From: Edaphochlamys debaryana
Lineage: Eukaryota > Chlorophyta > Chlorophyceae > Chlamydomonadales
Direction of reading: 5' to 3'
Assembly (NCBI GenBank): GCA_016858145.1
Contig: JAEHOE010000053.1
Location: forward strand, 186,001-250,000
Length of the DNA stretch: 64,000 bases
Shown here: piece by piece, positions 53,062-64,000 of the stretch
Numbering within the stretch: position 1 is the stretch's first letter
How the letters are laid out: the number at the start of each line of letters is the position of its first letter
The notes under the pieces: generated by a model
What the model was told of the DNA's origin: nothing
The model's input: the letters and a program-made list of their open reading frames with translations, nothing else
The model's database searches: none
Translations under genes and position numbers: made by a program

Positions 53062-54612
53062 GGCCGGCGTTTGCGAGCATGTAGCCAGACAGCAGGGGAG
53101 CGCACGTGTAGGAGCGAGGGCAGGGGCGTGGGTTGCCGAGAGCGGCGAGGCTGCCGCCGTGCCGTGCAGCGTGCTCAGGCGGGCGCGGAATTGGGTCTGC
53201 TGGGTTGCCGCGCCCGAGAGGAAGCCATGCATGCTTGGGCGGGCTCGTGGAGGGCGTGGAGTTAAGCTTGCCTGGTTGGCGCAGCGAGTCAGCTATGCGG
53301 ACGCAGGCAAGAGCACCGTAGCACGGCATGCTGCACGAGGCGGCGGAGCTTATGGGCTGATTGCGATGAGACTGTGGCAGGAGCAAGCGGTTCGAGTGGT
53401 GCAGGAAGCGCTGTGTGGGGGGGCAGGATGGGCACCGGTGTCGGACAGTGGGCGGGTGGCTTACATGGAAGCCGATTGTGACAAGAGCGGGTTGTCCGCA
53501 TCCGCCCAGGAGGAGGTAAAGGGAGCGAACAAACCTTTGGACTCTCTGTGCATTCATGCCTGACGCCGCCCGGGTGGTGCTAACGATAGTACAGTATCTG
53601 GATGATTGATGAAGTGCCATACAAAGTATGAAGCGCTCGTGTAACCTATGATGCAGCGCTCAGAATCCAGTTCCTTCTCTACCCCCAGCTTTAGGTCATG
53701 ACAAAGCCGCAGCAATATCTGTGTGCTGCCAAGTGGGATCATATCATACCGTCATGCCCACCATGCACATAGCATGACGCCATTCATGACTCGAGCCACA
53801 CCAACGATTGCCCTAGCACTATGTCACCTGCCTCTGGCGTCTGGGGTGACGAGACGGCAGCAGGGCGGCCTCCTAGACCATTCACCCATGACAAGCGGGG
53901 CGCCCCCACGGGGGCGAAAAACGAGGGCTGAGACCCCACCCATCTGCTACGCGACCCATTCCCCGCGGTAACTGTGGGCGTACTATATTCCAACCTAGCC
54001 TTAACGCGTTGATAGCAGTTTGTCGGGGGACTCGCACCCGTCGGCACAGACTTAGCTGCCCGGTCTTATCTACACTGGCACCGCTCCGCCACCTCCTAGC
54101 CACCGCTACCCGCCACCACCCTGCGCGCCGCCAGCCGCCGCGTCGGGGGCTAAGCCCGCAAAGACCCGGAGACGCCGGAAACTCACCTGCAGGTACATGT
54201 CGTGGCACACGGCCCCTTCGTCTAGCATTCACCCATGAAAGTTATAAACCAATCAGCCAATCTGCAAGTCCCTCCCACAGGACCACATGACGAGGACCGG
54301 CAGAGCAGGTCAGCACGAGCTTCATTCACGCCTGACTGAGCTTCCGGTCAATACAACAATATCTGAACAAGGGTGTCTGTCGAAAGAGAAAAGGTCCGTC
54401 TCCCAAGCCAATATACGAAGCATGCCATCTCTCACAACCACGCTCCAGCCGTCGCTGCCCCTTAAATGGAATAACCTCGTCTAGGTCGAGCACCTTTCGG
54501 ATTATTCTTTCCGTTGCAGCCGCTGGTCCCACTACCAGGTGCACAGCGAAGGGCTGCATCATCGGCCGCGGGTCACCCCTCGGGGTCACTCCGAGCATCG
54601 ACGGTCCGCCAA
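53062..54612. other. Interval between DPM1 and the receptor kinase 3' end
   Basis: About 1.55 kb with DPM1 3' UTR sequence, the second SINE-like repeat copy (53890-54143) and the receptor-kinase 3' flank. No supported gene. Confidence 0.45.
53890..54143 (-). mobile_element. Candidate tRNA-derived SINE-like repeat, copy 2
   Basis: Second copy of the element at 35750-36001, same orientation. Its minus-strand A-box-like TGGCTAGGAGG is at 54092-54102. The B-box-like GGTGCGAGTCC at 54028-54038 matches the Pol III consensus GGTTCGANTCC at 10 of 11 positions, better than copy 1. Similarity stops abruptly at both ends in both copies. Confidence 0.55.
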
Positions 54613-57600
54613 TCAGGGTTGTTCAGTCAGCGGGGGCCGCACAGGCGGGGGCTGCCGCCCCGGCCCCTGTCTGTCCAGCATCTCGTGCAGTGCCTCCTCC
54701 AACACCTCCACCGCCTGCACAGGAACCCGACAAGGCAGGAAGGGGCAGCGGCTCAGGGAGCGGAACCCCGCGATCAACGGTTGCGTTCCTTGACCATGAC
54801 CTAATCTTGAAGCGCCTCACTGCTCAGGTGCACATGATCTAGATCTAGATCTAGATAGATCTACATCTGGATCTAGTGGCGACGCACCTGGACGAATGTG
54901 GGTCGGCCAGCTGAGTCGAAGGAAAGGCAGGCGGTGATGAGTTGGGCGATGGCTGGGTGGATGCCAGGCGGCGGCACCGCCCAGGGTGGGGGCCACACCA
55001 TCGACTGCTGCCCCGCCTTGCTGCTGCCGGCGGGACCGGCGCCGAGGTGTGCGTCGGCCTGCTGTGCTGTAGCGCGCTGCCCTGCCGGGGCGGCGGCGGT
55101 CTTGGCTCGCACCCTTATGCCCTGGATGGTCTCTCCGTGGCAGAGCTCGAGCAGGATGACCCCGAACGACCAAACGTCGGCGGCCTTGGAGAGGCGGCCC
55201 TGGAGCAGAACCTCGGGGGCCGAGTGGGAGGGAGTGCCCTGGGGGGGGAGGAGGAGGAGGAGGAGGGGTGCCGATGACTACGTCAGTTCGATGCCGGTCA
55301 AGCATCCAGAGCGGCCTGGTGCAAGCCATGTCTGTCGGCTTCGGGGCCCCGAGCGTAAACCACACCTGGAAGCAGTTGGACGCGTGCGTCTGGCTCCCGG
55401 TCATCCGAAGGCTGAGGGGCCAGGAGGGCACACGCAGGGGGGCACACTGTCAGCTGCTGGGACACACGCACCACGACAAGCATCCACACTGCGCGAGCCC
55501 CACCTTCCCTAAGTTCCCCTCACCTGAGCCCAAAGTCCGCCACTTTGGCCACGATGGGGGCCCGCCAGCGTGCCAACGACGGGGCCCGCTCGTGCGGATG
55601 CAGCTGCCCGCAGCCCGGGGCCTCCAGACCGCTGGAGAGGCCCGGACGTAGCACCCCAGACTGCGCGCCCTGCGCTTCTGCCGGTTCCGCTGAGCCGGAC
55701 GAGGTGATGAGCAACACGTTCTGCAAACAAATGAAAGCGAACAACATTAAGACCTGTCAGGGGACTCCTGAACAAACTAACCTCGCGCCCATCCCTTCCC
55801 CATCAGCCAGCCTGCGACCCACTCACCCCCAGGCTCAGGTCTCCGTGCACGATGTTGCGTGCGTGGATGTATGCCATTCCGCAGGCCAGGTCCCGCGCGA
55901 GGGACGCGGCACAGAGCGCCGCCGCACCGCCCGCGGCCGCGCCGCCAAGCACGCCCGCGCCTGCGTTAGGAACGGGAATGGCAGGCAGGTTGGGCCACAT
56001 ACAGGGGACAAGGACGGACGAGGGCTATCCCTCGAGCCTATCCCATTGTATCGGTAGACCCCGGCTTCGTGAGGGCCCGGCCTGGCCCCGACTCACGAAG
56101 GGCGGCACCGAGAGAGCCTACGTCGCAGAACTCCTGCGCCGGGACGGCGAGCGTGAAGGATCGTTGGGGGCAGGACTCGGTACATGGCAAGCAGGCCGAG
56201 GCTGGCCCATTCCTTTACGTGATGTCCACGCAACGCCCACCGCCCCAACCTGAGCGCCATGGCACGCACGCTGGCCCCTTCCTCGCAGCTCGTGTTCCGG
56301 GAACGCACCTGAATGATCAGTAGCTTGTACACGTCAGCATCGCTGGAGCTGGCGGTGCTGAAGCGGGGATCGGGTCCAGAGCTGCTGCTGTGCTGCGCCT
56401 GCGGGGAGGGGGCCTGCGAGCCCAGGACGCTGAGGGGCACCAGCGAGTAGGCGTACGTCATGACCACGTTGGGGTGCTGCGGGGCGGCGGGGGAGGAGAG
56501 TGGGGGGCAAGGGAGGGTGGGGCCGAGTTGTCAGAGGATGGAAGAGAGGTGGGAGAGGCAGGGAGGAGCGTACAATGCCGGCTTAGCGCACAGGGTCCGG
56601 CCACGAACCTCGAGGGATTTGGATATTGCAGCTTCCAGGATAGCGCGGTGCCGTTGGCGGCCCTGCAAGACCAGGACGGGGTGGGGTCAGGGTCGCGGTC
56701 TAGGCTGGAACAGAGTCTGGTCCTTCATGCACCTCGGCACAGCGCGTCCTCCCACCTCTCTGCCAATCAGTGCGTCGTGCACCACGATGCTCTTGACCGC
56801 CACCCGCAGGCCGCGCCACGTGCCCAGGTACACCACACCGAAGCCGCCTTGGCCCAGCAGGCCCTCGATCCGCAGGTTCTCCTGGTGGCTCGACAGCTCG
56901 GCCTGCAAGATTCAAGGATTGAGCCGGAATCTATCCCTGGTGGTGGATAGATCCCGCCCGCGCCGTAATCCACTGGGAGCGTGAAGTCACCGGCCGGTGG
57001 CTGACGTACCTGTGCCCTAGCAATCAGGGTGAGGCGCTCGTCTCCCACCCCCTTGAGTTGAGACGAGGCTTGCTGGGACGATGTGTTTGTCCCCGAAGTG
57101 AGGGTGCCTGCGCGGACCGGGCAGGCAAGGACGACCACACATGGCGGCAACTTTAGCCAGCCCGGGAAGGTGTCGAGTGCTGAGCGAGCCTCCTCGTCAG
57201 GGAGGAGAGCTCCTCTTCCGGCTCGGGCCGACCGAGCCCCACACCTCGTCATGTCTGTTTGCCCCGATCCTGGCCCCTGGTCTCAGCATCTCTTCCCTTC
57301 GCCGCACCTGCAGAAGCGGCGGCAGCAGCAGCCCTGCTAGGCATCCCGCTCCCCGTCTCCGCGGTTGAGGTTGCCTGCAAGCCGCTCTTGAGCCTGCGCG
57401 GGTCACACGCGCCGGTTCGACTTCTGCCGCTGCCGTTCAACAAAACAGCAGGACATTGGGGCAGCCGTTTGAAGCCGCGTCCGTCGCTCACCCTTCCAGG
57501 TAGGCTGCGAGGCGTCGGTCAAACTGCCGCTCCTGCTCGCTTAGGGCGCGCTGGGGATCGCCCCTGACCGGTGCTGCGGAACCCCGATGATCGGAAGCCG

Positions 57601-60600
57601 TGTAGTCGGCTGCATTCGCGGCTCCAAGTTCCATGTCCACGCATCCAGTGTCCAGGGCCGAGCCTTCCGATAGCTGTTGAGTGTAGCGGCCGCTGCTACT
57701 CGCGCTTGTGAGCTTGCCGCCGCCCTTGCTGCCGCCACCTGAGGCCTTGCCCGCGGCCGCAGCCGCAGCCGCCCGCGCCTTGCCGGCCTCGTGCTCTCGC
57801 TGCAGCCGCCGCCGCCGAATGAGCAGGGCGAGGGCGGCCAGGAGGATGGCGCCCACGGTAGCGCCAACAGCGCCGCCAACCACCGCAGCCACGCTTGTGC
57901 CGCCAGACGGCGACGAGGACGAGGACGAGGACGAAGCAGAGGGGCTGCCCCCGCCTCCTGGTGCGGCCGCTTCCCCGCCACCAGAGCCCGTGACGCTGCC
58001 TCCATCGGGGCTTTGAGGTAAGCTGGGAGTAGGCAGGGGCAGCACCGGCCGCTGTGCCGTGTCTGGCTGCACCGAGGGCGCTGCCCCCAGCGACGGAGGC
58101 TGCGGTGGTGGGCTCGGAGGCGACCGAGCCGGCGGAGATTGCGGCGGCGGCGAAAGCAAAGGCGGCGGCGGCGACAGGCTCGAGATGGGCTGGCCCCACA
58201 CCAGCTGGAGAGAATGGATGAACGTCCCAGACTCGCCCTGAGGGCAGCGAGACGGCGGTAGGGGTTCAGCATGGCAGGAGTCAGTTGACTCTGCGTGTAA
58301 AAACACGACACCCCAAGCGCCTCCCTTCCGCTGGGCAACTCTGCGGTAACCCCAGCCCTGATGCTCTGCCGGCCAGATCCATCCTCCTCACCTGAAGGCC
58401 CACCAGGTACCCCCCCGGCGGCGCCTCCTGGGCAAAGGGGACGCTGCAGAGCGAGATGGGAAGGAACTCGGTAGTCCAGCGCCGCCCCGCGCTGGTCACA
58501 AAGGCCAGGCTCTCCACGTAGCCGCCCGCACAGCCGCGCACGGCTGTCACCACCTCGCCCTCCGCCAGCTCAAGTGCCTGCCAGCCGCTGGTGCTGCCAG
58601 AGCCCGCAACATCCGCTGCGGACGAAGCGCCGGCGGTTGTGTTGGACGAGCTGCTTGCGCTTGACGAGCTGAGGTTGTCCCCCAGCCCGATCCTTAGCCC
58701 GGAGACTTGCAAGGGCGATGCGAGGGGTCCGTCGATGAAGTGAAGGTCCGCGGTGCTGACTTCGATTCGGGCGATGGGCTGCGTTAGGGAGATCAACGTA
58801 CCGCTGCTGGCGGCACCGCTTGTTGCATTGGAGCCGCCGCCCTCGGCGCGGGCAACGGAACCCAAGGTGTATCGGCTGGATGGGGTAGGTTGGGTAGGGG
58901 GCTGGGTTAATTCATCATGGCAGGGGTGGAACCCACGTAGACGAAGATAGGAATCCTGAATAATAATTGTATTGGACCTGAGCAGGACGTGGACCAATGG
59001 CAGAAACGACACCCCCTAAACCCACCAGGTCGCGCGCGGACCGCCTCCAAGCACAGGCGACAGCGTCAGCACGTGCGGCCCTGATGAGGGAAGTAAGCAC
59101 ATGGGTGCGGTGCTCGGTGCTGACTGTCGTACATGCGCAGATGTCGTACACCTGAGTACACCGCACCTGGGGACCAGGGCGACGCCGCGCCGTTGCCGCC
59201 CTGCGGCGGCTCAGCTAGCCCGCGTGTGCTGTTTCGGACCGCCGCCGAGGCCTTGCACACAACACTCGTCAGTACGTCGCAGTCCGATGCGAAGATGGCT
59301 TTGGACAGTTGGTCCATTTGGTATTGGAGCGTGAGCATCGCTTGCAAGCAGCCGCCGGTACCGGACCCTTGGTCCAGCCAGAACCCGTCTGTGTGGGTGC
59401 GGGCGGGTGTGGGTGTGCACGTGTGGGGCAGCAGGGGGGTCAAGCGGCTGCGATGCGGCTGCTAGCTAGCACCTCGGTTTCTTTCTTCCATACGGTGCTC
59501 GCACGGTAGCAGTCCTGCTGCACTTGGAATACGTACGGATAGCTGGATCCCTGTCTTCTTGCTCACTCTGGCGCGTTATGACGCCTCCCACGGCCCAGCG
59601 CATATCCTTGGTGGTGGTCCACAGCATGAGGTCGGCCGCGGACACGAGGCTCCATGACAGACCCATGAGCGTGCTCGACCTGGGAAGGGGGGCCAGCGGA
59701 GGGAGTACGTCTGCCGGCTCGGGTCCCTTCACTTTGGGAGTGATTGCTACGGTTGTTACTGAGCAGGACGGAGCGGTGACGGTGGCTGACCCCTCGCTCA
59801 CGCACTACGGCGCTGGCACCCACCTGCAGTACTCCCGTGCCGCCTCGTACGTTGCGAGGGCGTCACGGCGCACCAGATACACCCAGGTGTCCCCGCCATC
59901 GCCGTCGGTCCTGCCCCCGCTGCCGTCTTCTCCTCCCTCAGCGGTACTCCCCGCGGCCCCGCCGATGCGTTCGTACGCTGCTGGCGGCCAGCGCTGCCGT
60001 GTGGGGTCCGAGGCCACAAACACAGCCTGGTTCTCCTCCGGCACCGGCTCCGCGTCGTCGCTGCACATGCCGTAGCCGGCCTGACACGTCTTCTGCGGGG
60101 GACACGGGCGCACAGGTGGCCAAGGGCGGCGGAGACCTTATGTCGGCCGGCAATTGGCTGGCCAGGACGTGATCGAAGTTGCTGCCACTGTACGAGCGAC
60201 TCCCCATGACCTCAGAGCGGACCCCGCTCCTAGTATCACACACCTGGCACGCATCCGCAGAGAATCCGCAGGCTGGGTATGTGAGCCCCTCCGGCCCCTC
60301 GAGCATCCACCCGCAGCAGAGGTGGGAGGGGCAGGAGGAGTTGAAGATCGGGCCGCAGGGATTGGTGTACTTCCCAGGAGGTGGAAAAGCTCGCCCGGCC
60401 AGCGGGGCTTCGGCGGCGCAGACCGCCCCAGATCCAGATGGCGCCGTTACAGGCGACGGTGTCGCTGCGAGCTTGTACGTGGGCTGTCCCGCACCTCGGG
60501 GCGCGGCCCAGACGAACTGGAGCCGATTGATCCAATCCCTCTCGCGAATGGACCATACGTCATTTGATAGCCAATTGCTCGTGTTGTACCAGTCCGCGTA

Positions 60601-63221
60601 GCGCCCCGCAAGCCCAGCCAGATAGCCGCCGGGAGGGGCGTCCTCCCTGCAACACGCCCAGCAGGGCCATGGGACGGGCGTGACTCAGCGGGACCACGCC
60701 CGTGGTGCAAGCTTTGAGTCAGCCGTACGTACGCCCAGGGCGGCCGGCGCGGCGTTCCGGGCGGGTGTGGCCTGAAGGAACTAGCGCTTCGCATCGCACT
60801 CGCGGATTCACTCACCCCACCCCGCACACCGAAACCCCGCCCGCCCACGCCCACGCCTGAAAACCTCGGGCCCCTGTCCCCCGTCCCCGTCAGCACTCCG
60901 CGGCCCCACCTGAAGGCGTAGGTGCAGCCGGCCAGGCCCAGCTGGTAGCGCCGGCCCGTGCGGGTGAGCGCCACCAAACGCTCCAGGCCGTCCTCGCGGA
61001 AGCAGCCCTGCGGCCGAGGGGTTTGGGAGCACGCAGCGGGCCAGGGTTAATGGGGAGTGCACATTACGGTCTAGAAACCCCTAAACCGTGAATCAGCAAA
61101 CGCATGCTGTTCTCTTGATTGTGGGGCGTGTCGTCTGCACATGAAGGCAGGCCTGTGCCAGACTTCGTGCTTGGCTGCGCGGCCGGCTGGGCCCCATTCG
61201 GCCACATAGCCGTACAGCCGTACAGTCATAAGCGCACCTCCACGGCGACGATGTAGTCATGCAAGGAGGGGTCCACGATCTTCATATTGAAATTGGTGCC
61301 TGCGAACGGATCAACAAGCAACCAAGGTCCACGACGCAAGGTCAAAGGGTGCACGGACATCCGACAGCTGCCCCCTCCCTCCGTGTCGCCATTCGTTCCC
61401 ATCCTATCTTCGCTATGCGTGACACGCACGCACCGCCGTCGTAGCTTGGGCCGCCGCGGAAACCAATAGCGGTCCACAGCCCTGCCGAAGATGCCGCGCT
61501 CCACTGCGGCAACGCCTTGTCATAGTCGGCCTCACGCAGCGCAAGCAACGCGCCCAGATTGAATAATGCATTTCTGTGGTGAGGCATCAAGGATCGTAAC
61601 TTAACACCGCATTGTAATCCTGGGGCAGCATCCGCGCTTTCCCGGCTGACACACAGCTTCATTGCGCCGTACTCTGCAAAACCCAAACCCACCGGCCTAT
61701 GAAGGACACGACGGGCCCCCTGCTCCAGAAGTCGGCCGAGTCATCGAAGGCCACCGAGGGCACCGCGGTCCAGTCGCCGGCCGGGGGCGTGATGCCCCGC
61801 CCCGGCACGGGGTCTCCCAGCACCAGACCCGACCGCACCAGCTCCAGACCGCTGCCGTCGGGGCCCTGCCGTGGGGGCGCGAAGGGCGAGCGGCAGGTGC
61901 AGGGAGCGGGCATCATATGTTCGGGGGCCCTGCCATTGCGAGGGGCTTTGCACGCATGGCCAACTGGATGCATCCACCCTCGAACCCCTAGCTATCCGCC
62001 ATCCATTCCCCTACCTGCTGGTAGGGGCTGGGCAGGGGTGCCTCGGGGGCCCCAAACTGAACGTAACGCCGGTACCAGGCGGAGGACGACTGGGGATGGG
62101 GGGAGGAATCAGCTGCGTCACACGCCCGGCTACAGGGAATGGGAATCGTACAGAACGGTACGGCAAGCAGGGGCGCACCTTGTCCAACATATCTCACACT
62201 GTCTCACCAGACCTTATCACGGTCATATCCCGTTTGAGAGCCGGGCTGGGAGCAGTCATCCCCGCACGCCCCGCCCCTCTCACCGTGTAGCCCGCGGCCT
62301 CCACGTCAGCCTCAGCCATGCACACGTAACCCAGGCCCCAGGAGCAGGGCCGGCCCGCCAAGATCCAGGCCCCACGGGGGTCCGTCCCAGTCCAAATCTT
62401 TGACACGGGCACACGGTCTCGGGCTGCCGCCAGGCAAAGGTTCCATCTTCGAGTAGGAAAGGGGAGCAGGGAGAGGGCAGCAGGGTGCAATCGGGCCTTG
62501 CCCCAAGCATCTAGCAGCTGGGCATGATTCAAGCTGAGTTGTAAACACTTCATCCGAATGCAAGGAGAATATAAGGGCATGAAGGGAACGTGAAGTCCCC
62601 GGATCGATTTGGGAAGCAGGGGGTGTAACGAACGCCATGCGCTGCGGAAGCCCCGGCTCACTCATCCCAGGTCCACAACTTCCAGGTCCTCAAGTCCCCC
62701 GATGAAGACGTATTGCTCGATGCATCGGGCACTGCGACAAGCGCGGTGATCAGACGGAAGAGGACCTGTAAGCGGCCGACACGAAGGGGCAGTACATCGC
62801 GGGTCGGCAACACACGGCAACTGGGTGAGGGGAGCCCGTGCCTCAACCGGCCGTGCCTCCGCCCGCAGCCCGTCATACCCCAACTCTGGCCCTTTCACCT
62901 GCGACTGCTCAGGATCATCCACGGCATGCCTGAGAATGGTGGTGGGGAGGAGGCCCGCGGGCGCAAGCGCTGCTGCCCGCCCATCGACGGTTCCATCCGC
63001 ACAAGCCGCAACGGCCTCCCTGAAGCTGACGGGCTGTCCATAATACATGGCGTGCTTACTATCGACGATGAACTCCAGTGAAGGCGCTGCGGAGCAAGGC
63101 AGTGCATCATTCTCTTCGCAGAGCCGTCACACTAGACGAGCCTTGCAACTCAACTACCTGGCTGAGCATAGGTACTGCTAAGCGCGATGGTAGCCAGCGT
63201 CATTGCCACAAGAGCGACCAT
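54613..63221 (-). CDS. Multi-lectin receptor-like kinase (non-RD)
   Basis: About 27 exons give roughly 1,635 residues. Signal peptide MVALVAMTLATIALSSTYAQ starts at 63221. Reading on: C-type-lectin-like region (YYGQPVSFREAVAACADG ... CSWGLGYVCMAE; 62284-63113); jacalin-like region (HDYIVAVE ... GGYLAGLAGRYAD ... INRLQFVW; about 60500-62089); cysteine-rich hevein/CBM18-like domain (NPCGPIFNSSCPSHLCCGW ... CQKTCQAGYGMC); second C-type-lectin-like region (59167-60030); second jacalin-like region (58200-58955); Pro/Ser stalk; membrane helix VVGGAVGATVGAILLAALAL and RRRR. The kinase has GQGGFGVVY, VAVK, HGDLSLGNVLL, VADFGLR, SAPEVLL and DVWSFGVILLE. It probably senses extracellular glycans. The junction near 58.95-59.17 kb and exon 59473-59550 are uncertain. 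Kinase exons: 56756-56902, 56609-56662, 56309-56476, 56097-56133, 55827-55960, 55524-55720, 55366-55411, 54888-55238, 54613-54714. Confidence 0.82.
54836..54877. repeat. GATCTA microsatellite
   Basis: Tandem GATCTA units in the last intron of the receptor kinase gene, close to the donor of exon 54888-55238. AT-rich compared with its surroundings. Confidence 0.85.
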
Positions 63222-64000
63222 GGCGCGCACTTAGCTCCGCCGTGTTATCGCTGTCATTTGCAGCCGCCTGGGTGATATGTAGCGTACATCGCGATCGCTC
63301 AAACAGCGTTGAATTTAGTGACGGTGAAGGGGTCAAGTTCCTAACTGTATAGCCGATTCCTGCCGGTTTCGTTCAGCGTGAACTCTGATGCCAGAGTCGA
63401 GTCTGAGTAGTCACCCGCGATCGCCTTCTACGTGTCGCTTTCGCCAGGACGTGGCGCTTGAATCCTGCTTGGGAGAAACACAGCGGGCCAACGGACATCA
63501 CACCCACGCGCGTGGCCCCCGTGCAGGCCCTCGTGCACGCCCCTCAGGTAGGGAGGGGGCCCCCTGCTTCCAGTGTCCGCCTCATACCCCGGCGGCAGGA
63601 ACACCCTGCCGACCCTGGCCGTCGGCACTCAGCAGTCGTGGAGTTCTGGGGGATGTCGGGTTGTACGCTTCCTTAGCCCTCGGCTCTGCACTTGCAGGAT
63701 TCCCTGCTCGTCGTCCTGCCCCGCCATTAGTAAGGCGGCTCCTCGCTGGCCCTTCCCTGGGCCCAGCGGTGCGCAGTCCCGCACAGGTGCTCTCCTCCCG
63801 AACGGCACCCTGCCGTACACTGCCAGACAGCTCTCGGCCCCTGCTCGGCCCTCAAATCAGCAAGAATGAAGAGACATACATGCCATATGCATCCCGGGCG
63901 CCCCCCCGGTCGGGGCCTGCCGTGCCGCCGGCAGACCGGCAGGCCGTAGGGACTCGCCCATGCACGTCAACCCCATACGGAGCTTTGCTGACCAAAGGGT
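63222..64000. other. 5' flank of the receptor kinase, to window end
   Basis: About 780 bp with the receptor-kinase promoter. Minus-strand frames at 63629-63820 (GAALLMAGQDDEQGILQ) and 63428-63628 (GRVFLPPGYEADTGSRG) look mildly protein-like. They could be the last exons of a gene lying beyond the window, but I cannot identify or join them. Confidence 0.35.

Noticed and set aside
1..64000. CRISPR array, bacterial operon or prophage
   Set aside because: Tandem arrays have no unique spacers, and the genes are spliced eukaryotic nuclear genes.

Overview
The window looks like nuclear DNA from a GC-rich, intron-dense green alga, most likely a chlorophycean (Chlamydomonas/Scenedesmus-type) species. 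The evidence is the very high GC content, many short GT-AG introns with C-rich 3' ends, plastid-type transit peptides, a plastid phosphoglucan phosphatase, and TGTAA motifs downstream of some genes. The order-level placement is inference. All protein genes were modelled by hand from conserved reading frames, splice sites and intron phase; no database was searched.

Layout: (1) 1.7-7.0 kb, minus: secreted glyoxal/galactose-oxidase-like copper oxidase. (2) 7.6-12.2 kb: a large, nearly perfect inverted repeat (two ~2.1 kb arms, ~0.45 kb spacer), with one tRNA-Phe(GAA) in each arm. (3) 12.3-13.3 kb: protein-like but broken frames of an unknown gene. (4) 13.6-14.6 kb, minus: small three-helix membrane protein, divergent from a METTL21-type protein methyltransferase (15.4-19.0 kb, plus). 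The methyltransferase has a 1.9 kb repeat-rich intron holding an antisense coding-like frame. (5) 20.1-24.2 kb, plus: saposin-like secretory protein with an Ala/Lys-rich tail, then LSm6. (6) 25.3-31.0 kb: fringe-like GT31 glycosyltransferase (minus) divergent from an oil-body-associated protein (plus). (7) 31.5-34.8 kb, plus: COG0523/ZNG1-type metal-chaperone GTPase. (8) 36.4-46.6 kb, minus: DPH7 (diphthamide synthesis) and a TPR-ankyrin-MYND protein whose intron contains two minisatellites. (9) 47.3-53.1 kb: SEX4 phosphoglucan phosphatase (minus) head to head with intronless DPM1 (plus). (10) 54.6-63.2 kb, minus: a ~1,635-residue receptor-like kinase. Its ectodomain reads as C-type-lectin-like / jacalin-like / hevein-like / C-type-lectin-like / jacalin-like, followed by one membrane helix and a non-RD (HGD) kinase domain.

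The genes do not form one pathway. Several concern glycans or the secretory route: GLOX, GT31, DPM1, SEX4, saposin-like protein and lectin receptor kinase. A ~250-bp dispersed repeat with Pol III box-like motifs (candidate tRNA-derived SINE) occurs at 35.8 and 53.9 kb. The receptor kinase is the most interesting item, followed by the tRNA palindrome and the minisatellite whose every unit carries a splice-donor-like sequence.
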